40,939 bases of DNA from Clostridiales bacterium (GCA_015055965.1 SVHG01000020.1:1-40939); one strand, 5' to 3'. Counted from the stretch's first letter, positions 33,352 to 40,651 are shown. Notes: a model not told the origin generated them from the letters alone. Numbers and translations are program-made.

Positions 33352-34132
33352 TAACGTACACGTAGTATTTAATAAAGGCACGGTGAACGAAAAACACGCG
33401 TTAAAGGGTGTTAACCTAACCATAAATCAAGGGGACTTCGTAACCGTAATAGGCGGTAACGGCGCAGGTAAATCTACCATGCTTAACTCTATAGCCGGCG
33501 CGTTTTCAATAGAAAGCGGAAGCATTAAATTAGACGGGGTGGAAATAAGTAAATTGCCCGATTATAAGCGCGCTAGCTTTATAAGCAGAGTATTCCAAGA
33601 TCCCTTAATCGGTACTGCAGGCAATATGAGTATAGAAGAAAACCTTGCTCTTGCTGCAAGACGCGGTAAAAGAAGAACTCTTAAATGGTACACCAATAAC
33701 GAAGAAAGGGAATATTTCAAGGCTCTTCTTGCGGAATTTGATTTAGGCTTAGAAGATAGAATGATGCAAAAGGTTGGCACGCTGTCTGGCGGTCAGCGTC
33801 AGGCAATAACCTTGCTTATGGCCTCACTCGCTTCCCCCAAGCTTCTTCTTTTAGACGAGCACACCGCCGCATTAGATCCCAAAACGGCGTTAAAGGTTTT
33901 AAACGTAACCAAAAAAATTGCCGGTCAAAACAACCTAACCGTTCTTATGATAACGCATAATATGAGTGATGCTATTGCATACGGTAATAAGCTTATTATG
34001 ATGAACGAGGGTAATATAGTATTTACCAGTGAGGGCGAAGAGAAGAAAGAGCTAACTATTCCATTCTTAATGGATAAGTTTGAAAGAACGGTTGGCGAAA
34101 AGCTTGGCGGGGATAAAATGCTATTAGGTTAG
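33338..34132 (+). CDS. ABC importer ATP-binding protein
   Basis: A 264-residue ATPase with Walker A GGNGAGKST (39-47), signature LSGGQRQ (149-155), Walker B LLLLDEHTAALD (169-180) and switch His in MITHN. The sequence resembles the TrpZ-like ATPases that accompany ABC_sub_bind proteins. AGGGAGG precedes the ATG and lies within the permease gene. It completes the SBP-permease-ATPase operon controlled by the attenuator at 31145-31283. No clear terminator was found in the 210 bases that follow; that spacer carries A-runs and TATAAT-like sequences before the XRE gene. Confidence 0.94.
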   Translation: MLELSNVHVVFNKGTVNEKHALKGVNLTINQGDFVTVIGGNGAGKSTMLNSIAGAFSIESGSIKLDGVEISKLPDYKRASFISRVFQDPLIGTAGNMSIEENLALAARRGKRRTLKWYTNNEEREYFKALLAEFDLGLEDRMMQKVGTLSGGQRQAITLLMASLASPKLLLLDEHTAALDPKTALKVLNVTKKIAGQNNLTVLMITHNMSDAIAYGNKLIMMNEGNIVFTSEGEEKKELTIPFLMDKFERTVGEKLGGDKMLLG

Positions 34133-34306
34133 GATTTATCAAGATATTTTTTATTAAGGCTTAAATGACTTGTATTTTTACGTTTTATTTTTTAAAAATA
34201 GCGTATAATAAGTGCATTTTTTTAAAAAAAGTGATATAATATCATTCAGTTGTTGAAAAGCGCTAAAAAAAGTCAAAAAAAGGCTATAAAAAACGCTTTA
34301 ACAAAA

Positions 34307-34336
34307 ATAACAAATAAATAAAGGATAAGGTATAAT
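34307..34336 (+). promoter_or_regulatory. Promoter giving a leaderless XRE mRNA
   Basis: ATAACA (34307-34312), 18 bases, TATAAT (34331-34336); the ATG begins exactly six bases after the -10 box. AAGGATAAGG overlapping this region could act as a distant ribosome site for a longer transcript, for example from TATAAT at 34235-34240. Confidence 0.5.
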
Positions 34337-34342
34337 TCAGTC

Positions 34343-34549
34343 ATGATATTTGGTGAAAGACTCAAAGAATTACGCACGGAAAGAAAAATTAGCCAGATGG
34401 AACTTGCCAAAGCAACCGGCATCAGCCAATCGGCTATAGCAAAATGGGAGCTTGGTAAAACTGAACCTGTCGCTTCAGCACTTATTAAAATTTCAGCCTT
34501 TTTTGGCGAATCAGTTGATTATCTTTTAGGTGTAGAACGAAACGCTTAA
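34343..34549 (+). CDS. Small XRE-family DNA-binding regulator
   Basis: A 68-residue protein that is essentially one HTH_3 domain: FGERLKELRTERKISQMELAKATGISQSAIAKWELGKTEP, then ALIKISAFFGESVDYLLG. The helix-turn-helix lies at about 17-38. Nothing remains for a sensing domain, so it may act as a simple repressor, possibly of itself. The start coincides with the +1 expected from the TATAAT box, suggesting a leaderless mRNA. Flanking genes (transporter ATPase and rplS) give no target. A possible hairpin ATCGTTTTT/AAAAACGGT lies at about 34573-34597. Confidence 0.88.
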   Translation: MIFGERLKELRTERKISQMELAKATGISQSAIAKWELGKTEPVASALIKISAFFGESVDYLLGVERNA

Positions 34550-34638
34550 AAAATTCAATTGTTTAAAAATGACTATCGTTTTTTTTGTAAAAACGGTAAT
34601 ATTTAGCAATAAAATTTTTAAATTTAGTTAAAATTTAC

Positions 34639-34667
34639 TTGCTAATATGTTAGCTTTATGCTAAAAT
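34639..34667 (+). promoter_or_regulatory. Promoter of rplS
   Basis: TTGCTA (34639-34644), 17 bases, TAAAAT (34662-34667). Transcription would start near 34674, leaving a leader of about 69 bases. Confidence 0.65.
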
Positions 34668-34682
34668 ATAACGGATGACTTC

Positions 34683-34717
34683 GGGTGGTCCTCTTGCGAT
34701 TGTGGCAACGAACACCT
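34683..34717 (+). promoter_or_regulatory. Candidate ribosomal protein L19 leader hairpin
   Basis: GGTG (34684-34687) pairs with CACC (34713-34716) and TTGC (34694-34697) with GCAA (34705-34708), separated by an asymmetric internal loop. It occupies most of the 5' leader, 10 bases before AGGAGGT. Leaders binding their own product are known for L19 genes in Bacillota; membership of that family is not confirmed. Confidence 0.5.
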
Positions 34718-34741
34718 AGTAATATAGGAGGTATAAGTCGT

Positions 34742-35086
34742 ATGGCAACAATCATTGAACAGATTAATCAGGAAAATCTGAAAGCCGAAACTCCTTCCTT
34801 CAACGTTGGTGATACCGTTAAAGTATCTTTCAAGGTTATAGAAGGAACAAGAGAAAGAATTCAGATATTTGAAGGAACCGTAATCGCTAAGAGACACGGT
34901 GGTATCAGCGAAACCTTTACCGTAAGAAGACTTTCATTCGGTATTGGCGTAGAAAGAACCTTCCCCCTTCATTCACCCAAGATTACCAAGGTTGACGTTG
35001 TTAGAAGAGGTAAAGTTAGACGTGCAAAACTCTACTACCTTAGAGGTCGTACCGGTAAGGCTGCAAAAGTTAAAGAAGTTCTTTAA
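34742..35086 (+). CDS. rplS: 50S ribosomal protein L19
   Basis: A 114-residue protein matching bacterial L19: [32 protein letters not shown], then [43 protein letters not shown] and [23 protein letters not shown]19 sits at the 30S-50S interface. The ATG at 34742 is preceded by AGGAGGT and gives the normal length; a longer reading from 34685 is just the leader in frame. The usual neighbours trmD, rimM and rpsP are absent, so the gene stands alone with its own promoter and terminator. Confidence 0.98.
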   Translation: MATIIEQINQENLKAETPSFNVGDTVKVSFKVIEGTRERIQIFEGTVIAKRHGGISETFTVRRLSFGIGVERTFPLHSPKITKVDVVRRGKVRRAKLYYLRGRTGKAAKVKEVL

Positions 35087-35096
35087 TATGCAAAGT

Positions 35097-35131
35097 AAAC
35101 CTACGCAATTTTGCGTAGGTTTTGTTTTTTT
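35097..35131 (+). terminator. Terminator after rplS
   Basis: AAACCTACGCAA and TTGCGTAGGTTT form an almost uninterrupted palindrome, followed by a long T-run. Confidence 0.9.
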
Positions 35132-35173
35132 TACGAATAATTTATTAAGTAAAGTATATGAACATAATTTTTC

Positions 35174-35213
35174 TTGACAAAAATATATATTATATGATAT
35201 CATTTTGATATCA
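35174..35213 (+). promoter_or_regulatory. Promoter with tandem TGATATCA palindromes, candidate operator
   Basis: TTGACA (35174-35179), 18 bases, TATCAT (35198-35203). Two perfect TGATATCA palindromes at 35195-35202 and 35206-35213, with 11-base periodicity, overlap the -10 box and the start region, where a repressor would block transcription. Confidence 0.6.
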
Positions 35214-35236
35214 ATTACAGCTTGTAAGGAGATAAA

Positions 35237-35986
35237 ATGTTAGAAATTAAAAATTTAACCAAAATTTATAAGGGCGGAAAGCGCGCGGTAGATAATTTAT
35301 CCTTAACGGTAGAAAAGGGTGATATTTTTGCCTTTATCGGTCACAACGGCGCGGGTAAATCAACCACTATTAAGGCCTGCGTTGGTATAATGGACTTTAA
35401 TAGCGGGGATATTTTGATAGATGGGCATTCAGTAAAGGCTGATCCTTTATACTGTAAATCTCAAATAGCGTATATTCCGGATAACCCAGACGTATACGAA
35501 TATATGACGGGTATTCAGTATTTAAATTTTATTGGGGACGTTTTTAAGGTGGAAATTAGCCAAAGAATAGCTTTAATAGATAAATATTCTAAGCTATTTG
35601 AAATAGATAAAAGCCTTGGCGATCCTATATCTTCCTACTCACACGGTATGCGCCAAAAGCTAGTTATAATCGGCGCACTTATTCACAAGCCCAAGCTTAT
35701 GATTATGGATGAGCCCTTCGTTGGGCTAGATCCCAAGGCAAGCTTTATAGTTAAAAACGTAATGCGTGAAATGTGCGAGCAGGGTATGGCGATTTTCTTT
35801 TCTACCCACGTTTTAGAGGTTGCAGAAAAGCTTTGCAATAAGGTTGCAATTATTAAGGACGGTAAGCTTATTAAAGTGGGATATACTGAAGAAATCGTTG
35901 GCAACGAAAGCTTAGAAGAGGTCTTCTTAGATAGCGCAGAAATTTCTTCTCTATTTTCTAAAGAAGGTAGTGAGGGCGAAGAATAA
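35237..35986 (+). CDS. ABC-2 type transporter ATP-binding protein
   Basis: A 249-residue ATPase with Walker A GHNGAGKST (35-43), the signature variant YSHGMRQK (134-141), Walker B LMIMDEPFVGLDP (154-166) and switch His in STHVLEVAEKL. The YSHGMRQ form and short length are typical of ATPases paired with ABC-2 membrane subunits. AAGGAG precedes the ATG. The stop codon overlaps the permease start by one base. Export of a drug, peptide or lipid is possible; the substrate cannot be told. The promoter carries a candidate operator. Confidence 0.94.
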   Translation: MLEIKNLTKIYKGGKRAVDNLSLTVEKGDIFAFIGHNGAGKSTTIKACVGIMDFNSGDILIDGHSVKADPLYCKSQIAYIPDNPDVYEYMTGIQYLNFIGDVFKVEISQRIALIDKYSKLFEIDKSLGDPISSYSHGMRQKLVIIGALIHKPKLMIMDEPFVGLDPKASFIVKNVMREMCEQGMAIFFSTHVLEVAEKLCNKVAIIKDGKLIKVGYTEEIVGNESLEEVFLDSAEISSLFSKEGSEGEE

Positions 35987-37578
35987 TGAAAGAATTTTTA
36001 TTGCTTTTAAAATACGATCTGTTAAGACTTGTAAAGAGCGGTAAAAATAGGGATAAACAGGGCGGTAAGATTGTAATTACCGGCGCGGTATTATTGCTGT
36101 TTGCGGTGTTAATCGTAAGTATGTCTGCAATATATACCGGCATATTCACAGCTGTTTTACCTGATGAATACAAGCATCTTGGTCTTGCATTAATCGTTCT
36201 TTTATACTGTGTAATTTTTCTAATAACAACGGTTGGTACTTCTAAAATTTTGTTTGGAGCAACCGATTACGACTTTTTAAATTCGCTCCCCATAAAACCG
36301 CAAATCATAATACTTTCTAAGCTTGGTTACGTTTATATTATAGGCTTAGTAGGCGCGCTTTTATGTTTTGTGCCGGCTAGCATAGTTTATAGTTTTATTT
36401 GTAAAAGTGGGGCTATAACGCTGTTAAACGCACTTCTATTCATTCCTTTTATTCCTTTATTACCTTTAACAATAGGCTTAATAGTGGGAACGGTGTTTCA
36501 TATTTTAATGTCTAAGGTAAAAAGAAAATCCCTTGTTGGAACTATTTTAGCGCTAGCCTTTTTATTAGTATATTTTTATTTTATGTTTGGTTTGGGCGTT
36601 AACGATATGGAAGATGAGGATTTGGCTTTAAGCCTAACACAGCTTCCCGCGTTTTTTAATCTTTTTGCATTTATGGCAAAGGGTATAACCGGTAGTTATT
36701 TAAATCTTTTAATTACGGACTTATCTCTTGCAATTCTTGCCTTCCTATACGTAATAACGGTTGGTAAGTATTATAACAAGGTTAACGGCTTAATAAGCGC
36801 AAGACGCACGGGAAAGGGCGCAGATTTAACCAAGCAAAAGGGTAGTTCATTAATCGGCACTCTTGTTAAAAGAGAATTAAAGCTCTATTTTTCAAACTCT
36901 ACCGTAGTTATAAATTCTATTATAGGCCCGCTAATGGCAATAATTTTACCAATAGTTTTATTAATAAACGGCGGTGCAAACGCCTTCTTTGGCGGAATGG
37001 AGGTTACGGAAGATGACTTAGCCCTGCTTAACACGATTAAACAGGTAATATTACCTTACATTCCCTTCTTCTTTATAGGTTTATCGGTGTTTACCTCCTT
37101 TGCCGTATCGCTTGAAGGTAAAACTCTGTGGTTTATTAAAAGCTTACCTATAAGCGCAAAAAATTGGTTAACCGCAAAGGTTATAACCTGTTTAATATTC
37201 ACTCTTCCAAGCGGTGTTATAAGCGTAATACTATTTGGTATAGCCCTTTCTTCAGCTTGGTATGACGTGCTTATTGCAATTGCGATAATCGCGCTATACA
37301 CCGTTGTTGGCGCTTTACTTGGCTTAACGGTAAACTTAAAATTCCACAATTTTGAATGGAGCAACCCTGCAGAGGTGGTTAAGCGTGGAGCAAGCTCAAC
37401 TATATGTGTGTTCGTTGGAATGCTTGCAGTTATACCCGTGTTAGCAGTACAAATTGCAGGCAGTTTAATTTCCGTATATTTAGGCTTTACCTTAGTATTT
37501 ATAATTTTGTTAGCTTTAGCATATTTATTCTATTATTTAAGCTACAAAAATGCAGAGCAAAAGCTTTTAAATATGTAA
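35986..37578 (+). CDS. ABC-2 type transporter membrane subunit
   Basis: A 530-residue membrane protein with about twelve predicted helices in two halves. A soluble loop (about 255-300, GKYYNKVNGLISARRTGKGADLTKQKG then KRELKLYFSNS) separates them. The second half begins with the KRELK-YFSNS element seen in putative ABC-2 exporters. Segment ITTVGTSKILFGATDYDFLNSLPIKP (about 80-105) is typical of this group. Translation is coupled to the ATPase gene by a TAATG overlap. The substrate is unknown. A hairpin at 37580 ends the operon. Confidence 0.88.
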   Translation: MKEFLLLLKYDLLRLVKSGKNRDKQGGKIVITGAVLLLFAVLIVSMSAIYTGIFTAVLPDEYKHLGLALIVLLYCVIFLITTVGTSKILFGATDYDFLNSLPIKPQIIILSKLGYVYIIGLVGALLCFVPASIVYSFICKSGAITLLNALLFIPFIPLLPLTIGLIVGTVFHILMSKVKRKSLVGTILALAFLLVYFYFMFGLGVNDMEDEDLALSLTQLPAFFNLFAFMAKGITGSYLNLLITDLSLAILAFLYVITVGKYYNKVNGLISARRTGKGADLTKQKGSSLIGTLVKRELKLYFSNSTVVINSIIGPLMAIILPIVLLINGGANAFFGGMEVTEDDLALLNTIKQVILPYIPFFFIGLSVFTSFAVSLEGKTLWFIKSLPISAKNWLTAKVITCLIFTLPSGVISVILFGIALSSAWYDVLIAIAIIALYTVVGALLGLTVNLKFHNFEWSNPAEVVKRGASSTICVFVGMLAVIPVLAVQIAGSLISVYLGFTLVFIILLALAYLFYYLSYKNAEQKLLNM

Positions 37579-37579
37579 C

Positions 37580-37616
37580 AAAAAAGGCGTTTAGGTTTTC
37601 TTCCTAAACGCTTTTT
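37580..37616 (+). terminator. Terminator of the ABC-2 operon
   Basis: GCGTTTAGG (37587-37595) pairs with CCTAAACGC (37603-37611), and five T follow. Confidence 0.88.
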
Positions 37617-37650
37617 GATATAAACGAAAAAGCTAAATCGATTGTTAAAA

Positions 37651-37682
37651 ATAAAAAAACCGCCACTTTGAAGTAACGGTTT
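37651..37682 (-). terminator. Terminator of the leftward yggS-sepF unit
   Basis: On the - strand AAACCGTTACT (37682-37672) pairs with AGTGGCGGTTT (37667-37657), allowing two G-U pairs, and a T-run follows. Confidence 0.75.
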
Positions 37683-37706
37683 AAACGTTGACGTAAATGC
37701 AATAAA

Positions 37707-38066
37707 TTAGCCTTCAACTCCGTCTGGGGTAAGAACGTAAATGTTGGTTTCTAGCTCACAAAGTCCGCCCTTTAAAGCGTAAATAGCGCCACAAAGAATA
37801 TCTAAAACGCGTTGCGCAGTAGAATCCTTTAATTCCTTAAGATTAACTATTACGGGCTTGCCCATGTTTAAAACGTCTATAACGTCTGCAACGTCTTCAA
37901 AGGAATTGGGTTGAAAAATTTTAATACCGGGCGCAGAATTAGTTCCTGCCGTTTGGTTAAAATTCAAGCTTGCCTTTGGGGTTGGGCTTTGCTTATCTTG
38001 GCGGTTATTGGGCGCGCCTTTTTTGTTCTTTTTGTTCTTGTCGCTTTTTGTAAAAATATCAAACAT
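37707..38066 (-). CDS. sepF: Cell division protein SepF
   Basis: A 119-residue SepF. A polar, lysine-rich linker (about 8-45) follows a short N-terminus. The conserved domain runs from IKIFQPNSFEDVADVIDVLNMGKPVIVNLKELKD through AQRVLDILCGAIYALKGGL to NIYVLTPDGVE. SepF binds FtsZ and helps anchor the Z ring in Bacillota. The usual amphipathic membrane-binding N-terminus is very short here (MFDIF). AAAGGTGAT lies before the ATG. It follows yggS by 65 bases in the same direction, the order ylmE-ylmF known from Bacillus. Confidence 0.94.
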   Translation of the reverse strand: MFDIFTKSDKNKKNKKGAPNNRQDKQSPTPKASLNFNQTAGTNSAPGIKIFQPNSFEDVADVIDVLNMGKPVIVNLKELKDSTAQRVLDILCGAIYALKGGLCELETNIYVLTPDGVEG

Positions 38067-38095
38067 AATATCACCTTTAAAAATAGAAAGTGTTT

Positions 38096-38112
38096 GTTAA
38101 TCGACCTATAGA
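38096..38112. repeat. Copy of the TTAATCG-CTATAG motif between yggS and sepF
   Basis: GTTAATCGACCTATAG is the reverse complement of the motif core at 28969. It lies in the 65-base gap between yggS and sepF and has no obvious second arm. Confidence 0.45.
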
Positions 38113-38131
38113 GTAGTTTTTTGTTAAAATT

Positions 38132-38791
38132 TTAACCGTAATGACGCTCGCCAAACAGTAAAGAGCCAATCCTTATCATATTAGATCCGCACTCTATAGC
38201 GGTTAAATAATCGCCGGACATTCCCATAGAAAGAAATTTAAAATTAGCGTTATCTTTTTTAATTATATCATATAGCTCGCGCATTTGCAAGCAAAGTGAA
38301 GCAAGTTTATCTTTGTTTTCGCATTTAGGTAAAACGGTCATTAAGCCTTGCACGCAAACCCCTTGCAAGCCGTTGGCGTAAGAAAGGGCATCAAAAAGCT
38401 CTTCCTTTAAAAAGCCGTGCTTTGCTTGGTTGTTAGCAATATTTACCTCCAGCAAAATATTTTGCTTAATATTAAGGGTGGTAGCTTGCGCGTTAATTGC
38501 GTTTAGCAGGCGAATACTGTCTACCGAATGAATAAGATGAGCCCTGCCCACTATTTGCTTTACCTTGTTGGTTTGCAAATGCCCAATAAAGTGATAGGTT
38601 GCCGGTGGATAAAGGGGGTATTTTTCATTAAATTCCTGCGCCTTGTTTTCCCCTATATGCTTAAGACCTAAAGCAACCGCGTCTGCAATAATTTGGGCGT
38701 TAACCGTTTTAGTTGCGCCAACAAGGGTAATATTTTCCCCAAGGTTATTTTGCTTAGGGCAGTTTTGTAAAAAGGCTTTAATCTTTTCCAT
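38132..38791 (-). CDS. PLP homeostasis protein, YggS/YlmE family
   Basis: A 219-residue PLP-binding protein of the YggS/PROSC family. The cofactor lysine is Lys28 in ITLVGATKTV. Family segments include KHIGENKAQEFNEKY, YHFIGHLQTNKVKQIV, HSVDS, LEVNIANNQAKHGF and FLSMGMSGDYLTAIECGSNMIRIGSLLFG at the C-terminus. It has the single-domain alanine racemase-like barrel without the racemase C-terminal domain. It regulates vitamin B6 and amino acid balance in other bacteria. Its pairing with sepF is a conserved Bacillota arrangement. The -10 box ends six bases before the ATG and no Shine-Dalgarno is present, so the mRNA is probably leaderless. Confidence 0.93.
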   Translation of the reverse strand: MEKIKAFLQNCPKQNNLGENITLVGATKTVNAQIIADAVALGLKHIGENKAQEFNEKYPLYPPATYHFIGHLQTNKVKQIVGRAHLIHSVDSIRLLNAINAQATTLNIKQNILLEVNIANNQAKHGFLKEELFDALSYANGLQGVCVQGLMTVLPKCENKDKLASLCLQMRELYDIIKKDNANFKFLSMGMSGDYLTAIECGSNMIRIGSLLFGERHYG

Positions 38792-38797
38792 AACTAT

Positions 38798-38826
38798 ATT
38801 ATATCATTTTTATTAAAAACCTTCAA
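38798..38826 (-). promoter_or_regulatory. Promoter giving a leaderless yggS mRNA
   Basis: On the - strand TTGAAG (38826-38821), 17 bases, TATAAT (38803-38798), then six bases to the ATG. The transcription start would coincide with the start codon. Confidence 0.75.
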
Positions 38827-38941
38827 TAGAATTTTGCAAAAAAAGCTAGCAAATAATCAAAAAAAATAATTTTCTTGGGTTAGCATTTGCAAATATTTAA
38901 AAATTTGCTTATACTTTTTGTTAAATTTACCGATAATTAAC

Positions 38942-38979
38942 TTTTTTTAGTATATTATTTACTAAAAAAATGTTATAAT
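38942..38979 (+). promoter_or_regulatory. Extended -10 promoter and inverted repeat upstream of the protease gene
   Basis: TGTTATAAT (38971-38979) is an extended -10 box without a good -35. A perfect inverted repeat, TTTTTTTAGTA (38942-38952) and TACTAAAAAAA (38960-38970), lies immediately upstream where a -35 would be. It may be an operator. Confidence 0.5.
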
Positions 38980-39009
38980 TAATATAGAACTAAAAATAGA
39001 GAGGTAATT

Positions 39010-40380
39010 ATGAAGAATAAATTCTTGCGAATTTTTACTTTAATAATGGTTATAGTGCTTAGCCTAACCGCTTTTGGTTGTAGAGAGGGGGAAAGCGCTT
39101 ACGAAATTGCCGTAAAGAACGGCTTTTCCGGCACGGAAAAACAATGGCTTGAATCTCTTAAGGGCGCAGACGGGCTAGACGGACGTGACGGTCAAGCTGG
39201 TAAGGACGGCGAAAACGCTGAAAGCATCACGATAGAAGATATTTATCAAACCGCCGTTAATCACGGTTACGATAAGGATTTTTTAACCTTTATTAAGGAG
39301 TATTTTAGCGGTAGCGTTAACGAATACAATACTGAAGTTGCTATTCACAAGGCGCTTTTAAGCGCAGTTGATATTATTGCAACCTTTGACGTTCGCAATA
39401 CTGTAACTAACGTAATAGAGGACGGACATTCTGCCGGCTCCGGCGTTATTTATAGTTTAGATAAAGAAAAGGGCAACGCAATAGTTTTAACCAACTATCA
39501 CGTAGTGTATAACGCAGGCGCTTACGGCTTAAATAAAATTGCAAAATCAATTAAGCTTTATTTGTTTGGTAGTGAGCTTGAAGCTTACGCAATCCCCGCA
39601 ACCTACGTTGGCGGAAGCTTGACTTACGATATTGCCGTTTTATCAATAGAAAATAGCGAAGTGCTAAAAAATAGCGCTGCAACCGCGGTTACTATTAAGG
39701 ATAGCAATCTTATAAGCGTTGGCGAAACGGCTATTGCCGTTGGTAATTCAGATGGCGCAGGTATTTCTGCAACCGTTGGTAGAATAAGCGTGGACTCTGA
39801 ATATATTACTATGAAGGGCGCAGATGACGTAACCACCGTTACCTTCCGTTCAATAAGAATAGACGCAGCGGTTAACCCCGGTAACTCCGGCGGTGGCTTA
39901 TATAACGCAGCAGGCGAGCTTATTGGTATAGTAAACGCAAAAACCGTTAAAGCAGACGTAGAGGGTATGGCTTACGCAATCCCTTCCACTATAGCGGTTA
40001 ACGTTGCAGAAAATATTATGTGGAACGCAACAGGCGGAAGAACGGGCGTTTCTAAGGGCTTAATGGGTGTTCAGGTAACGGCTAACGAAAGTAAAGCCGT
40101 TTACGACGAGCAAACTCAAAAGGTTACCATAGTAGAAACTGTTACCGTTGATATGGTTACCGAAGGCGCTTTAGTGGACGGGGTTCTTCAGCCCGGCGAC
40201 GTATTCGTAAGTATAGAGCATAACGGCGTTATAAGCTACTGCACAAGAATGTTTATCGTGGTTGACTATATGTTAAAGGTTCGCCCCGGCGATCAAATTA
40301 CCGTTACCTTTATTAGAAACGGCGAAACCATGCAACATACCTTTACACTTGAAAGCAAGCATTTTACAGATATAATATAG
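39010..40380 (+). CDS. S1C (HtrA-like) serine protease lipoprotein with collagen-like segment
   Basis: A 456-residue exported protease. The signal peptide ends in LTAFGC, predicting lipidation at Cys24. Residues 30-50 read YEIAVKNGFSGTEKQWLESLKG, a segment common in front of collagen repeats in phage and surface proteins. It is followed by a short Gly-X-Y stretch (GADGLDGRDGQAGKDGE, 52-68). The trypsin-like domain carries the triad His164 (TNYHVV), Asp207 (YDIAVL) and Ser293 (NPGNSGGGL). A PDZ-like domain follows (about 345-456, GALVDGVLQPGDVFVSIEHNGV). GAGAGGTAA precedes the ATG. It should act on misfolded or surface proteins outside the membrane. It is probably co-transcribed with the small FTR-like gene 12 bases downstream. 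Confidence 0.92.
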   Translation: MKNKFLRIFTLIMVIVLSLTAFGCREGESAYEIAVKNGFSGTEKQWLESLKGADGLDGRDGQAGKDGENAESITIEDIYQTAVNHGYDKDFLTFIKEYFSGSVNEYNTEVAIHKALLSAVDIIATFDVRNTVTNVIEDGHSAGSGVIYSLDKEKGNAIVLTNYHVVYNAGAYGLNKIAKSIKLYLFGSELEAYAIPATYVGGSLTYDIAVLSIENSEVLKNSAATAVTIKDSNLISVGETAIAVGNSDGAGISATVGRISVDSEYITMKGADDVTTVTFRSIRIDAAVNPGNSGGGLYNAAGELIGIVNAKTVKADVEGMAYAIPSTIAVNVAENIMWNATGGRTGVSKGLMGVQVTANESKAVYDEQTQKVTIVETVTVDMVTEGALVDGVLQPGDVFVSIEHNGVISYCTRMFIVVDYMLKVRPGDQITVTFIRNGETMQHTFTLESKHFTDII

Positions 40381-40392
40381 TAGGTGGAAAAA

Positions 40393-40590
40393 ATGAAAAT
40401 TACTCTTAACGAAAACAAAGAAGTTGTTCAAGCCGTTCAGGAAGGCTTAAAAAGAACGGGCGGTTACTGCCCCTGCAGAACGGAAAGAACGGAAGAAAAC
40501 AAGTGCATGTGCAAGGAATTCCGCGATCAAATAAAAGATCCTAATTACGAAGGCTATTGCCATTGTTATTTATACTATAAAAGCAAATAA
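40393..40590 (+). CDS. Ferredoxin:thioredoxin reductase catalytic-chain-like protein
   Basis: A 65-residue protein with the three CxC pairs of the FTR catalytic chain: YCPCR (C26, C28), KCMCKEF (C38, C40) and YCHCYLY (C56, C58). In the plant and cyanobacterial enzyme these hold a [4Fe-4S] cluster next to a redox disulfide that reduces thioredoxin with ferredoxin electrons. The protein is about half the usual length but retains all six of these cysteines. The ATG at 40393 is preceded by AGGTGG; a GTG three codons upstream overlaps that site. No variable FTR chain or thioredoxin gene is next to it. Its role is likely thiol redox control driven by ferredoxin. Confidence 0.82.
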   Translation: MKITLNENKEVVQAVQEGLKRTGGYCPCRTERTEENKCMCKEFRDQIKDPNYEGYCHCYLYYKSK

Positions 40591-40595
40591 AAGAT

Positions 40596-40626
40596 AAAAG
40601 GCAGTTCTAAAAGGACTGCCTTTTGT
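40596..40626 (+). terminator. Terminator after the FTR-like gene
   Basis: AAAAGGCAGT (40596-40605) pairs with ACTGCCTTTT (40615-40624), with two more inner pairs possible. Confidence 0.88.
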
Positions 40627-40651
40627 AATAGAAATAAACTTATAATTGCTA

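Larger units (their letters stand above)
34117..34683 (+). ncRNA. Placeholder superseded by the next entry
   Basis: The end coordinate here was mis-set; use the entry at 34683-34717 for the rplS leader hairpin. Confidence 0.

Noticed and set aside
31359..34132. Tryptophan as the importer substrate
   Set aside because: The leader has six Tyr codons and no Trp codon, so tyrosine is the better guess; the family name alone does not decide it.
34683..34717. A separate non-coding RNA gene at the rplS leader (the zero-confidence duplicate entry in the feature list)
   Set aside because: The hairpin lies within the rplS transcript and is better described as a leader element; the zero-confidence entry has a wrong end coordinate and should be ignored.
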